Origin: Thalassospira marina
Lineage (GTDB): Bacteria > Pseudomonadota > Alphaproteobacteria > Rhodospirillales > Thalassospiraceae
Direction of reading: 5' to 3'
DNA: 64,000 nucleotides
Assembly (NCBI RefSeq): GCF_002844375.1
Contig: NZ_CP024199.1
Span: 756,001-820,000, forward strand
The notes under the pieces are model-generated. The model was not told where the DNA came from. It saw only the letters and a list, made by a program, of their open reading frames with translations, and ran no database searches. Positions 25,583 to 35,742 of this stretch are shown here, in pieces. Position numbers and translations under genes: made by a program. Each line of letters begins with the position of its first letter. The first letter of the stretch is position 1.

Positions 25583-27589
25583 ATGTCAAATCTGAAAATT
25601 CGGACCAAGATTTTACTGGGTTTCGCCGTTGTGCTGGCCGTTCTTCTGTCGGCCCTGGCATTTTCCGGTTACAGCTTTGTCCATGTTTCGCACAACGTGG
25701 ATAAATACGCGCTTAGCGTTGAGGAAGCGACCCTGACATCGCATATCGAAGCGCGATTTGTAAAAATGCGCCTGCATGCCCGTGAATTTGCCTATAGTGG
25801 TGCCAGCAAGGATGCCCAGGCGGTTTATGAGGTTGCCGCGAGCCTCGAACCAATGCTTGCCGAGGCCCGACATATTTTTACATATCCCAAACATATCGCT
25901 GCGCTTGAAATTATGGAAAAGGACCTTGCGATCTATCTGGATGACTTTCGTCGCGCAGAAAAATTAAGTAACGAATATCGCAATGTCATTATCCAGCAGC
26001 TCGAACCCAGTGGCGAAAAAATGGTTGCTGATTTGGACCATATCATCGAGCTGGCTCGTGAACGCGGCGATATCGATACCATGAATGATGCGGCACTGGC
26101 CCGCGAACATGCCCTGCTGGCGCGCCTTTATGCCAATATCATGATCGGTCGCAAGGATGACAGCTTTGGCGATCGTGCTACGCGAGAATTCAAGGCCCTG
26201 CAGGATACCTTTGCCCAACTGGCCGGACATGACATTGGCCCCGAACAGCGCAAGGCGCTGGAAGAATCCCGTAAACTGTTTGACCAGTATAACAACGCGT
26301 TTGATCTGGTCCTGCGCGATGAGAAGCAGATCGTCGAACTGGTTGATGGTGAAATGGCGCAGGCCGCCGAGGAAATTGTAAGCAGTGCCGAACTGCTGCT
26401 GCAGGATTTCCAGAATATCGAAGAATCCATTCGCATTGAAACCAAAAGCACAATTGCCACAACTATGGTCGAAATTGTTATTGCTGGCCTGGTTGGTCTA
26501 GTGGTTGGGGTTGCGCTGGCGTTGATTTTGGGTGTGCGCCTGTCACGCCCGGTGATGAAAATTGCCGAAATCATGCATCGCCTTGCGGCGAATGATTTTG
26601 ATGTGGTTATTCCGGCACGCGATCAGAAAGACGAAATTGGCAGTATGGCGCGCTCGGTCGATATTTTCCGCCAAAATACCCTGCGTGCCCGTGAACTTGA
26701 AAAAGAGGCCGAGGAACAAAAACGCATTGCTGCCCAGGAACGTCGCGAAATGATGCAGCGAACGGCGGAAAACTTTAACCTCAATGTGGGCGAAATTCTT
26801 GAAATCGTCGCGGCGGCTTCGACCGAATTGCAGTCTACCTCGGCCAGCATGGTCGGGCTGGTCAATCAGGCTGGCAACCAGTCGAATACCGTTGCCGGTG
26901 CCACCGAAGAAGCCAGCAGCAATGTCAGTTCCGTTGCGGTCGCAACCGAACAGCTTAATGCCTCGATTGATGAAATTAACCGCCAGGTGGCCCTGTCGAC
27001 CCAGTTGATGCATGAAGCCGTTGGTCAGGCCGATGCCACCCAGTCAACAATGGAAGAGCTTTCAACCGCAGCCGAAGGCATTGCATCGGTTTTGAAGCTG
27101 ATTACCGATATTGCCGAACAAACCAACCTTCTGGCCCTTAATGCCACGATCGAGGCTGCGCGCGCTGGTGATGCCGGCAAGGGATTTGCCGTTGTTGCAA
27201 GCGAGGTCAAGGCACTGGCGGTGCAAACCACCAAGGCAACCCAGGAAATCACCGATCAGATCATCAATGTGCAAAAACGCACCGGCGACGCAGTTGAAAT
27301 GGTTTCGGGCGTGCGGTCGTCGGTTTCGAAAATGGATGGTATTTCATCAACCATTGCGGCTGCCATCGAAGAACAGAACGTCGCGACCAAGGAAATCGCC
27401 TATAACATTACCCAGGCTGCCGAAGGTACCCGTGTGGTCAGCGAAAGTATCGGTAATGTGAATTATGCGGTCAGCGAGGTCGGTGCTGCATCCGAAGCCG
27501 TGCAAACCGCCAGCGAAAGCCTGTCTCAGAACTTCGCCAGCCTGCAAAAGGCAACGCACAAATTCGTTTCCATCATTCAGGCAGCCTAG
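25583..27589 (+). CDS. Methyl-accepting chemotaxis protein 2 (tandem paralog A)
   Basis: A 668-residue chemoreceptor. TM1 (about 9-30), a long all-helical periplasmic domain of about 250 residues (HBM/TorS-like helical bimodular layout), TM2 (about 295-320), HAMP (about 320-375) and an MCP signalling domain with IAEQTNLLALNATIEAARAG. It shares near-identical stretches with the next receptor, for example EHALLARLYANI in the sensor domain. ATG at 25583 follows AGGGAAG. HBM receptors in other bacteria bind TCA-cycle intermediates or other organic acids; the ligand here is not known. Confidence 0.95.
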   Translation: MSNLKIRTKILLGFAVVLAVLLSALAFSGYSFVHVSHNVDKYALSVEEATLTSHIEARFVKMRLHAREFAYSGASKDAQAVYEVAASLEPMLAEARHIFTYPKHIAALEIMEKDLAIYLDDFRRAEKLSNEYRNVIIQQLEPSGEKMVADLDHIIELARERGDIDTMNDAALAREHALLARLYANIMIGRKDDSFGDRATREFKALQDTFAQLAGHDIGPEQRKALEESRKLFDQYNNAFDLVLRDEKQIVELVDGEMAQAAEEIVSSAELLLQDFQNIEESIRIETKSTIATTMVEIVIAGLVGLVVGVALALILGVRLSRPVMKIAEIMHRLAANDFDVVIPARDQKDEIGSMARSVDIFRQNTLRARELEKEAEEQKRIAAQERREMMQRTAENFNLNVGEILEIVAAASTELQSTSASMVGLVNQAGNQSNTVAGATEEASSNVSSVAVATEQLNASIDEINRQVALSTQLMHEAVGQADATQSTMEELSTAAEGIASVLKLITDIAEQTNLLALNATIEAARAGDAGKGFAVVASEVKALAVQTTKATQEITDQIINVQKRTGDAVEMVSGVRSSVSKMDGISSTIAAAIEEQNVATKEIAYNITQAAEGTRVVSESIGNVNYAVSEVGAASEAVQTASESLSQNFASLQKATHKFVSIIQAA

Positions 27590-27964
27590 GTGAACGGGGC
27601 TGTAAGGGCAGTCCCGGTACAATTCGGGATTGCCCGGGAACGTTCCGGATCGACCTGGGTATTTTAGGGACATTTGTGGGGTGTTCCGGGCCGCGTGGCC
27701 CAATATGGGCAGCTTTCCCTGTCAACCAGACTGGAATGGGCAATCAGACCTGGTCGTGGAGGTCGGGCGGGGCCGGGGCTGGTTGTTATTACGATCCGTT
27801 TGGGTAAGATTCCTATTCTTCTGCACCAAATCCCCCTGCATTGAAAGCAGGTTAGCAACATCAAATATAACCTTGAATGGTATTTATCCATTCGTTTAAC
27901 GCCTTAGTGGCGATTGCACCGGGTTAGAAAGCAGGTTGCTACTTGGTTATCAGGGGACCCATTC
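27590..27964. other. Intergenic region between tandem receptors, one hairpin
   Basis: 375 bp with no credible gene. GGGCAGTCCCG (27606-27616) can pair with CGGGATTGCCC (27625-27635), one G-U pair, just after the upstream stop. It lacks a U tract, so it may stabilise the 3' end rather than terminate. An AT-rich segment at about 27850-27900 may hold the downstream receptor's promoter. AGGGGA lies 7 nt before the next ATG. Confidence 0.5.
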
Positions 27965-29974
27965 ATGTTTGCGCATCTTCGGATCAGGACAAAAATCGTT
28001 CTGGGATTTTCTGTGGTGTTGCTGGTTTTGCTGGCAGCACTGGTTTATTCCTATGCCAGTTTTGTTGTTGTTTCGCGCGGGGTGAACAATTTTGCCGCCC
28101 GCGTTGACGAGGCCAGCCTGACAGCGCGTATTGAATCGCGCTTTATCCGGCTGGGTCTGCATGTCCGCGAATTTGCCAATACCGCCGATCCCGCCGATGC
28201 CGATGCGGTCTTTCGCCTGGCCGATGAAATAAGGCCGATGCTGGCAGAAGCCGAAAACAGGCTGCCAAACCCCGATGATGTTGCGCGCATTGCCCGCATG
28301 TATGAAGACCTGAACGCCTATGTCGATGATTTTGCCCGCGCTAGAAAACTAAGCGACCATTACCACGCACTTATCCTTGATAAGCTGGAGCCTGATGGCG
28401 AACAGATGGTGCGCGAACTTGACCAGATCATCGCAAATGCCATTGACACCGGGGATCAGCAGGCCATTTCCGAAGCCGTTGCCGCCCGCGAGCATGCACT
28501 TTTGGCCCGTCTTTATGCCAATATCCTGATCGGCCGTCAGGATGACAGTTTTGGGGAACGTGCTGCGGCCGAGTTTGGCCAGCTTGAAAAATCGTTTGAG
28601 GCACTTGGCCAGGTACAAAATATTGACGGGCAGGCAAAGCTATTGGGGGAAGCCCAAAAGCTGTTTGGTGATTACCGTGCCGTCTTTGATGGCGTTCGCA
28701 ATGATGAAGTGCAAATTGCCCTGCTGGTAAATAACGATATGGCAAAGGCCACCCAGGCCATTGTCGATAATGCCGAGGCCCTGCTGGGCGATTTGATCAA
28801 AAGCGAAGAAGCCATTCGCAATTCGATGACATCGGGTATTTCGCTGGCGGAAAAGGAAATTATTGCCGCATCGGTGATTGGCGTGATTTTGGGGTTTGTG
28901 ATTGCCGTTATTTTGGGGACACGCATTTCCCGGCCCATCATGGGGATTGCCGGGGTGATGCACCGGTTATCGGATAATGACCTGTCAGTTGAAGTGCCCG
29001 CGCGCAACCGCAAGGATGAAATTGGCGAAATGTGCAGTGCGGTTCAGGTGTTCAAGGAAGGGGCCATTCGTAACCACGAACTGGAAGAAGAAGCCAAAAT
29101 GCAGGAAGTGCGCATGGCCGAACAGCGCAAAGCCCTGATGCACCGCACGGCTGACAGTTTCCAGATCAGCGTTGGCAAAATTGTCGAGGCGGTGGCGGCC
29201 GCCTCGGTCCAGCTTGAAGCAACGGCAAATGCCATGTCCTCGCTTGCGGAAGGGGCCAGCCACCGGACAACGGCCGTGGCTGCCGCCACCGAAGAAGCCA
29301 GCGGCAATGTCAATTCCGTGGCTGCTGCAACCGAACAGCTTAATATGGCCATTGCCGAGATTAACCGGCAGGTTGCCCTGTCGACCGAAATGATGCGTAC
29401 GGCCGTTGACCAGGCGCAGGCGACCTATGGTTCGATGCGTGAATTGCTTGATGCCACCCAAAGCACGGATCAGGTCCTTAAAATCATTTCCGATATTGCC
29501 GAACAGACCAATCTTCTGGCGTTAAATGCCACCATCGAAGCCGCCCGCGCAGGCGAAGCCGGGCGCGGATTTGCTGTTGTCGCGACCGAGGTTAAAAACC
29601 TTGCCGAACAAACGGCCAAAGCGATTGGTGATATTGGCACCCAGCTTGAAAATGTGCAGGACCGTACGCGCAAGGCGGCAACCGATGTCGAGAATATCGG
29701 CAAAACCATTCATGACATGGATGGTATTGCTGCGGCCATTGCCTCTGCCATCGAGGAACAGGGCGTTGCCACCCGCGAAATCGCCCATAATGTTGAACAG
29801 GCGGCATCGGGCACCACCATTGTCAGTTCCAACATTACCGGGGTTAGCGAGGCGGTAAATGAAACCGGGGCTGCCGCCCAGCAGGTTTTGGGCGCGGCCA
29901 GCATGTTGTCGGAAAACTTCACCGAACTGCGCGGGGCGACCGATAAATTCATGGCGACGATCCGCGCGGCATAA
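27965..29974 (+). CDS. Methyl-accepting chemotaxis protein 3 (tandem paralog B)
   Basis: A 669-residue receptor with the same architecture and nearly the same length as the gene before it: TM1 (about 9-31), helical sensor domain, TM2 (about 297-320), HAMP, and signalling domain with IAEQTNLLALNATIEAARAG. EHALLARLYANILIGRQDDS matches the paralog, while much of the rest of the sensor domain differs. This suggests tandem duplication followed by change in ligand preference. ATG at 27965 (MFAHLRIRTK) is chosen for AGGGGA at 7 nt; the frame is open back to 27914. Confidence 0.95.
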   Translation: MFAHLRIRTKIVLGFSVVLLVLLAALVYSYASFVVVSRGVNNFAARVDEASLTARIESRFIRLGLHVREFANTADPADADAVFRLADEIRPMLAEAENRLPNPDDVARIARMYEDLNAYVDDFARARKLSDHYHALILDKLEPDGEQMVRELDQIIANAIDTGDQQAISEAVAAREHALLARLYANILIGRQDDSFGERAAAEFGQLEKSFEALGQVQNIDGQAKLLGEAQKLFGDYRAVFDGVRNDEVQIALLVNNDMAKATQAIVDNAEALLGDLIKSEEAIRNSMTSGISLAEKEIIAASVIGVILGFVIAVILGTRISRPIMGIAGVMHRLSDNDLSVEVPARNRKDEIGEMCSAVQVFKEGAIRNHELEEEAKMQEVRMAEQRKALMHRTADSFQISVGKIVEAVAAASVQLEATANAMSSLAEGASHRTTAVAAATEEASGNVNSVAAATEQLNMAIAEINRQVALSTEMMRTAVDQAQATYGSMRELLDATQSTDQVLKIISDIAEQTNLLALNATIEAARAGEAGRGFAVVATEVKNLAEQTAKAIGDIGTQLENVQDRTRKAATDVENIGKTIHDMDGIAAAIASAIEEQGVATREIAHNVEQAASGTTIVSSNITGVSEAVNETGAAAQQVLGAASMLSENFTELRGATDKFMATIRAA

Positions 29975-30135
29975 AAGGCAGGCAGGCGGGCATAATTGCC
30001 CGTTCGCCGCAGGTTACGGTCAGATTAAACTTTTTATCAGTCCTCAAATGTGGATGGTTGAAAACAGCCAATAGTGCGATTTTGCCGCCGGTTCACCCGG
30101 GAGAGGGTGGCATTTCAGCCAGTTTGGGTATCACC

Positions 30136-32289
30136 ATGATAAGTTTGAAAACGTCGCGGATCTCGTTTCGGTTACCGGCCATCATCATCGGGCTTATTGC
30201 GATATCCTGTCTGGCAATTGTCGCCATTCTGTCTTTCCGGTTTTCCGAAGACAGGGTTACTGCCATTGGTGACCGCCTGGCAGCCATGAACAATGCCCGC
30301 CAGGTCGCCCTTCAGGATTACCTTGGCGCGATTGGCGAAGACCTTGATGTGCAGGCCAAAAGCCCGCTGACCCTGGATGCTCTGGCCGATTTCAAGGCGG
30401 CCTGGGGCGAACTGGGCAACAACCCGACCGAAACTCTGCAAAAGCTTTACATCACTGATAACCCCAATCCGATGGGTGAAAAACACCGTCTTGACCAGGC
30501 CAAAGACGGTTCGGACTGGAGCGTTAAACACGGCTTTTACCACCAGTATTTCCGCAATCTTCTGGAAAAGCGCGGTTATTACGACATCTTCCTGTTTTCA
30601 CCGGCGGGCGACGTTATCTATACCGTTTTCAAGGAAGAAGATTTTGCCACCAATGTCATGACCGGCAAATGGCGCGATACCGACCTTGGCAAAGTGTTTC
30701 GCGCATCGGTGGAGCAGAAACAGGCAGGAAAACCGGCCTTTGTTGATTTTCACCCCTATGCGCCCAGCCACGATGCCCCGGCCAGCTTCATTTCCGAGGC
30801 CGTCTTTGATGCGCAGGGTAAACTTGCTGGCGTGATTGCCTTTCAGATGCCCATTGATCGCATCAACCACATCATGCAGGTGTCGGTCGGCATGGGCGAA
30901 AGCGGTGAAACCTACCTTGTCGGCGATGATAATCTGATGCGCAGTGACAGCCGTTTTTCAACCGAATCAACCATTTTGAAAACATCGGTTACCGGTGAAA
31001 CGGTTGATCTGGCCTTAGCCGGGCAAACCGGCACCGAACAGATTGATGACTACCGCGGTGTTCCGGTCATTTCCAGCTATGCACCGCTTACCTTTCTGGG
31101 CACCACCTGGGCTATTTTAAGCGAAATGGACACCGCCGAGGCAATGGGCCCGGTTAAATCGGCCCTGTGGTCGGCATTGTTGATTACGCTGATTATTTTG
31201 GTTGTTGCTGCGATTATTGCGCTGGTATTTGTAAAATCCATTACCCGGCCGATTGACCGTATTGTACGTGGGCTGACCGAACTTGCCGATGGCAACCTCG
31301 ATATCAAGGTATTTGGCGTGGGGCGCCGCGATGAAATTGGTGACATTGCCAATTGCATGGATGTGTTCAAACTGAATATGCAGCATACCCGTGAAATGGA
31401 ACGCCAGGCCGAACACGCCAAGGAACAGGCACGCGAAACCAAACGTCGCGAAATGGAGGCCTTGGCCGCCGAATTTGAACGCAGTGTCGGTTCCATCGTT
31501 AAGCTGGTTTCAACATCGGCCAGTGATTTGCAAATGACAGCCGAAAGCCTGAATGCATCGCTTGATCAAACCAATAATCAGGCCGGTGCGGTGGCCGCTG
31601 CCGCCGATGAAGCCAGCCGCAATGTAGAAAACGTTGCCGCTGCCTGCGAACAGATGCAGCGCGCGGTTCAGCAGATTGGCGATCAGGCCGGGCATTCATC
31701 CTCGCTGGCGAACCGTGCGGTAAATAACGTTAACAGTACCCGTATCGCGGCCGAAGGCCTGGAAGGCGCGGTTCAGCGCATTGGTGAAATGGTTGCCATG
31801 ATCGAGGATATCGCATCGCAGACCAACCTGCTGGCACTAAATGCCACCATCGAGGCCGCGCGCGCCGGTGAAGCAGGCAAAGGTTTTGCCGTTGTCGCAT
31901 CCGAGGTCAAAAACCTTGCCAATCAGACCGCACGGGTGATTACCGAAATCACCGACCAGATCGACGAAATTCAAACCGTGACCCGAACCACGGTGGGGTC
32001 GATCCGCGATATTTCGGGCGTGATTGATGAAAGCCTGCAATCGGCCGAAACCATTTCTTCGACCGTGGCACAGCAGGAAGCATCAACCAACGAAATTTCG
32101 CAAAATATGGCCGAGGCCGCCCAGGGCACCAATGATGTTTCCGGTGCCATCACCCGCGTTAGCGAGGCAGCAACACAGGGTGGGGCTGCTGCTGCACAGG
32201 TGCTTTCCAATGCCAGCCACCTGTCAAGTTCGGCTGTGTCGCTGCAAAAGGAAGTCGATCTGTTCCTGCGTCAGATCCGCTCGGCCTAG
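30136..32289 (+). CDS. Methyl-accepting chemotaxis protein 4, Cache-type sensor
   Basis: A 717-residue receptor with a large periplasmic domain (about residues 35-350) between TM1 (about 14-36) and TM2 (about 360-384). The sensor contains GYYDIFLFSPAGDVIYTV and a later GESGETYLVGDDNLMRS, both typical of double-Cache folds. HAMP (about 385-440) and a signalling domain with IASQTNLLALNATIEAARAGE follow. The R-x-W-Y-x-x-A signature of amino-acid dCache sensors is not visible. ATG at 30136 (MISLKTSRIS) is chosen because it gives a normal TM1 start; an in-frame TTG exists at 30058. Confidence 0.93.
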   Translation: MISLKTSRISFRLPAIIIGLIAISCLAIVAILSFRFSEDRVTAIGDRLAAMNNARQVALQDYLGAIGEDLDVQAKSPLTLDALADFKAAWGELGNNPTETLQKLYITDNPNPMGEKHRLDQAKDGSDWSVKHGFYHQYFRNLLEKRGYYDIFLFSPAGDVIYTVFKEEDFATNVMTGKWRDTDLGKVFRASVEQKQAGKPAFVDFHPYAPSHDAPASFISEAVFDAQGKLAGVIAFQMPIDRINHIMQVSVGMGESGETYLVGDDNLMRSDSRFSTESTILKTSVTGETVDLALAGQTGTEQIDDYRGVPVISSYAPLTFLGTTWAILSEMDTAEAMGPVKSALWSALLITLIILVVAAIIALVFVKSITRPIDRIVRGLTELADGNLDIKVFGVGRRDEIGDIANCMDVFKLNMQHTREMERQAEHAKEQARETKRREMEALAAEFERSVGSIVKLVSTSASDLQMTAESLNASLDQTNNQAGAVAAAADEASRNVENVAAACEQMQRAVQQIGDQAGHSSSLANRAVNNVNSTRIAAEGLEGAVQRIGEMVAMIEDIASQTNLLALNATIEAARAGEAGKGFAVVASEVKNLANQTARVITEITDQIDEIQTVTRTTVGSIRDISGVIDESLQSAETISSTVAQQEASTNEISQNMAEAAQGTNDVSGAITRVSEAATQGGAAAAQVLSNASHLSSSAVSLQKEVDLFLRQIRSA

Positions 32290-32372
32290 GCCGCCTGCCC
32301 GGCGTGATCGGGCGGGGCAGGCAGATCAGGCTGATTGGTCTGATCGTCCTGAATTAAGGGTCTTTCAAACAT

Positions 32373-32407
32373 AAACACCCCGCAAGCCTGATGGCTGCGG
32401 GGTGTTT
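32373..32407. terminator. Bidirectional terminator between chemoreceptor 4 and pmbA
   Basis: AAACACCCCGCA (32373-32384) and TGCGGGGTGTTT (32396-32407) form a perfect 12-bp stem with an 11-base loop. A/T-rich flanks on both sides fit termination of both convergent genes. Confidence 0.85.
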
Positions 32408-32464
32408 GTGATTTTGCGCCATTTGGGCCGGGTTTGGTGTAACCCGCGCCCTGGAAACGGTTGA

Positions 32465-33814
32465 TTACTGGCCAGCGACCGTCATGCCATCGATGCGCAG
32501 TGTGGGGGCATTGGTGCCATATTTAAAGGTCAGGTCATTGGCCGGGGTAACGGACTTGAACATTTCCTTAAGGTTGCCCGCCACGGTAATTTCCGAAACC
32601 GGATAGGCCAGTTCGCCATTTTCGATCCAGTAACCCGATGCGCCGCGCGAATAATCACCCGTGATGCCATTCACGCTGCTGCCGATCATTTCCGTAATAT
32701 AAAGGCCCTGCTTTATATCGCGGATCATGTCTTCGGGCGAAAGGGTACCCGGTTCCATATAAAGGTTGGTGGTCGAAGGCCCCGGCAGGCTGCCAGCCCC
32801 GCGCGATGCATTGCCGGTTGATTTCAAACCAAGCTGGCGGGCGGATCGCAAATCAAGGATCCATCCCTTAAGGATGCCATTTTCAACCAGGTTACGTTTG
32901 CCATTGGCAACGCCTTCGGCGTCAAACGGTTTGGACCGCAGGCCACGTTTGCGGTGCGGGTCATCAACAATGGTGATGTTGGGCGCGAAAATTTCCTTTT
33001 CCATCATGTCGATCAGGAAACTGGTGCCGCGCGCAATGCCCGAACCGTTAATCGCACCGGCCAGATGCCCGACAATGGATGCCGAAACGCGCGGGTCCAT
33101 AATGATGGGAACCTGCGTGCTTTTCACCTTGCGCGGGTTCAGGCGGCGAAGGGTTTTTTCGGCGGCCATGCGGCCAATTTCGGCAGGGTCGCGCAGGTCG
33201 GTTGAAAAAACCGCACTGTCATAATCATAATCGCGTTCCATTGCCGTGCCGGTCCCGGCCAGCACCGAAACCGAAATGTGGCTGCCACTGCCGGCATAGC
33301 TGTTGGCAAAGCCATTGGTGGCGGCCAGGGTAATCTGATGGCGGCCCCAGCCGGCATCGGCGCCTTCGGAATTGGTGATGCCTTCAACCGAACGGGCGGC
33401 TTCTTCACAGGCGCTGGCCCAGGCGATCAGTTTATCCTGGTCAACTTCGCCGGGTTCGCACAGTTCCAGCCCGTCAATGTCAAATGTTTCGGCCAGTTCG
33501 GCAGGGTCGGCAATACCGCAAAACGGGTCCTCCGGGGCATTTTTTGCCATGGCGACACAACGTTCAACCAGTTCGTCCAGTGCGGCATCGCTGGTATCCG
33601 ACGATGAAACAACCGCCTGCTTTTTGCCAATCAGCACGCGCAGGCCAAGGTCGGCACCTTCGGAACGTTCCAGTTTTTCAAGCTTGCCCAACCGTTGCGC
33701 CACCGAAAGCGAGGTGCCTTCGACATAAACGGCATCCGCGTCGTCTGCGCCGGCCTTTTTTGCACGGGTCAGCAGGTCATTGATGCGATCAAGCGTCATT
33801 TCAGTTTTGGGCAT
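32465..33814 (-). CDS. pmbA: TldD/PmbA-family metalloprotease subunit (PmbA/TldE)
   Basis: A 449-residue protein of the PmbA (TldE) branch. In E. coli TldD and TldE form a heterodimer that trims peptides such as microcin B17 precursor; TldD carries the HExxxH zinc site, and PmbA lacks it, as here. The conserved stretches GLRVLIGKKQAVVSSSD, the central GSGIARGTSFL and the C-terminal GITGDYSRGASGYWIENG are present. A tldD partner is not in the window. ATG at 33814 is used; an internal ATG (MTLDRIN) is less likely. Confidence 0.94.
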   Translation of the reverse strand: MPKTEMTLDRINDLLTRAKKAGADDADAVYVEGTSLSVAQRLGKLEKLERSEGADLGLRVLIGKKQAVVSSSDTSDAALDELVERCVAMAKNAPEDPFCGIADPAELAETFDIDGLELCEPGEVDQDKLIAWASACEEAARSVEGITNSEGADAGWGRHQITLAATNGFANSYAGSGSHISVSVLAGTGTAMERDYDYDSAVFSTDLRDPAEIGRMAAEKTLRRLNPRKVKSTQVPIIMDPRVSASIVGHLAGAINGSGIARGTSFLIDMMEKEIFAPNITIVDDPHRKRGLRSKPFDAEGVANGKRNLVENGILKGWILDLRSARQLGLKSTGNASRGAGSLPGPSTTNLYMEPGTLSPEDMIRDIKQGLYITEMIGSSVNGITGDYSRGASGYWIENGELAYPVSEITVAGNLKEMFKSVTPANDLTFKYGTNAPTLRIDGMTVAGQ

Positions 33815-33953
33815 TGATATTCCTTTTCACACAAAGTGCCTTACCACCGTTATAGGTAGGCAAATGCCATTGCGCAAAGGGGAACAGCCTAATTTAATGG
33901 TTTAAGGGCAAAATTATCCTGCGTTTTGGTGTCAAGGTGACCTTTCAGGGGGA

Positions 33954-34721
33954 ATGATGAAAGGGACAATTCTGGAAAATGCCGGGCGGGCGCAAGTACT
34001 GCGCGCGCCTTTTGTTCATGCCGTGATCGATGATGCCCTGGACCCGGCCCTGTTTGACACCCTAAAGGCCTGTCGCCCGACAATGGCCGGGCAAAACGGG
34101 GTGTCGGGGATGGATGGGCAAGTACCGGCGAAGGGAAATGTGCGCATTCCCATATCGGCAAAGCTGTTTCGTGATCTTGAATTTTACCCAACCTGTTGGC
34201 GCGAATTTGCCACCCGCCATATCAAGGCCGATATTTATTTTGCCATCCGCGCCCTGTTTGGCGATTTGTGGCCCGAAAACCAGCCAAAACTGGTGGAAGG
34301 GCAAAGCCGTTTTGGCTTGCTGGGTGCAGATGATTTTGAAAATCACGACGTGCTATGCGATGCCCGGTTGGAACTGATCAGCCCCGGTGGGGTATCGGGC
34401 AGCCACCGTCGCGCCCACCTTGATGCACCCAATCGCCTGTTTTCGGCCCTGCTTTATTTTCGCAATGACGATGATGATACCAAGGGTGGCGGTCTTGACC
34501 TGTTTGCCTGGAAAAACGGCCCGGTGCTAAAGGCAAAATCGGCGTTCGAGCTGGGTGACGATGCGGTCAGGCGGGTTGTGACCGTGCCCTATAAGGCAAA
34601 CCGGCTGGTGATTTTCCCCAATTGCATCAATGCCCTGCATGGGGCGGAGCCGCGCGATGCCAGCATTCATGAACGGGCCTATATGTTCATCACCGCCGAA
34701 ATGCAAAATGACTGGTTCTAG
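33954..34721 (+). CDS. 2-oxoglutarate/Fe(II)-dependent oxygenase-like protein
   Basis: A 255-residue protein whose middle and end fit the 2OG-Fe(II) dioxygenase double-stranded beta-helix. HLD (in RRAHLDAPNRLFSALLYF) and the later NALHGAEP supply the His-x-Asp...His iron triad, and an Arg about 10 residues later (HERAYMFIT) fits 2-oxoglutarate binding. Members hydroxylate proteins, amino acids or small molecules; the substrate is unknown. Two adjacent ATGs (33954 and 33957) are possible starts after GGGGGA. Divergent from pmbA, with no functional hint from neighbours. Confidence 0.7.
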   Translation: MMKGTILENAGRAQVLRAPFVHAVIDDALDPALFDTLKACRPTMAGQNGVSGMDGQVPAKGNVRIPISAKLFRDLEFYPTCWREFATRHIKADIYFAIRALFGDLWPENQPKLVEGQSRFGLLGADDFENHDVLCDARLELISPGGVSGSHRRAHLDAPNRLFSALLYFRNDDDDTKGGGLDLFAWKNGPVLKAKSAFELGDDAVRRVVTVPYKANRLVIFPNCINALHGAEPRDASIHERAYMFITAEMQNDWF

Positions 34722-34848
34722 CACCCGGTTTTAACCCCCGTTGCCGTGCAAATTTGGGCCATTTCGGGCAAACTTACCGCCCGGCACCATCCTGCCGCTT
34801 CATTGCGGCGTTGGTGCGCAGGCGGTAACAGGCCTTCCATCCCTGTTT

Positions 34849-35742
34849 TCAGGCCGGGTTTTGCACAGGGATCCATATTTCAACGGCACCATTGCCGGTT
34901 TCAGGGTCAAATTCGCGGCCGTAACGTTCAAATTCGGGCGCGGAAAGGGGTTTTAGGCCCGATTTTGGCAAATAATCGTTCCAGATGGTGTAGGTTGTGG
35001 CGCGAATGCCCGAAATATGCCCGCGATGGGTGAAAACTGCATAGGTTTGCGGGGCAATATCGATTACGGATAATTCCGGATCGGTTATTTCGGCCTGCGC
35101 GGCAATGGCGACACCGCAAATATAATCAAAATAAACAGTGTTTTCGTTAGGTTCGGTTTTGGCAACACCCGTATCCGGGCTGGTGCAGATGCCATAGGTT
35201 TCATACCCGCTTTGCCCGTCAATATTGCCAATCCAGGGAATGAATTGCTGCCATTGCGCGGGGATGGCGGTGCTGCTTTCCGCGCAGTAGCTGCGCCGCA
35301 GGCCTGCAACGCGGAATTTATCGCGTTTTTCAAATCGCGGTTCTTCGATTTCTACAATCATATGGTCAGACATGCGTAAACACTCCTGCAAAACAAGGGG
35401 TTCGATCTGTCCACGACGGCGAAGGTCATCGGGGGTTAGTTTGAAACACTCGCGAAAGGCGCGGCTGAATGCCTCGTGCGAGGTATAACCAGCTTCAAGG
35501 GCGATGGTCAGGATGTTACAATGGGCAAAATCCGGTGCCACCAGCTTTTGTGCTGCCCGCGATAATTTGCGTGCCCGCGCATATCGCATCACCGACATGC
35601 CCGTGGCAACCGCAAAGGCCCGCATCAGATGCCGCGTCGAAATGCCGCATTTTTGGGCCAGTTCGGTTAAATCCGGGCTGGTTTCGGCATCGGCCTCGAT
35701 ATGGGTTTCAATCAGCCAAACGGCCTTGTCTGCCGGTGTCAT
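34849..35742 (-). CDS. AraC-family regulator with GyrI-like ligand-binding domain
   Basis: A 297-residue regulator with the AraC HTH at the N-terminus (about residues 8-105; FHAxFSRxFR-type helix as HEAFSRAFRECFKLTP) and a GyrI/Rob-like effector domain (about 130-295; GIRATTYTIWNDYLP). Related proteins (Rob, SbmC-like) sense hydrophobic or cationic small molecules and control efflux or detoxification. No efflux gene is adjacent; the divergent neighbour is the secreted protein at 35899. Confidence 0.92.
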   Translation of the reverse strand: MTPADKAVWLIETHIEADAETSPDLTELAQKCGISTRHLMRAFAVATGMSVMRYARARKLSRAAQKLVAPDFAHCNILTIALEAGYTSHEAFSRAFRECFKLTPDDLRRRGQIEPLVLQECLRMSDHMIVEIEEPRFEKRDKFRVAGLRRSYCAESSTAIPAQWQQFIPWIGNIDGQSGYETYGICTSPDTGVAKTEPNENTVYFDYICGVAIAAQAEITDPELSVIDIAPQTYAVFTHRGHISGIRATTYTIWNDYLPKSGLKPLSAPEFERYGREFDPETGNGAVEIWIPVQNPA

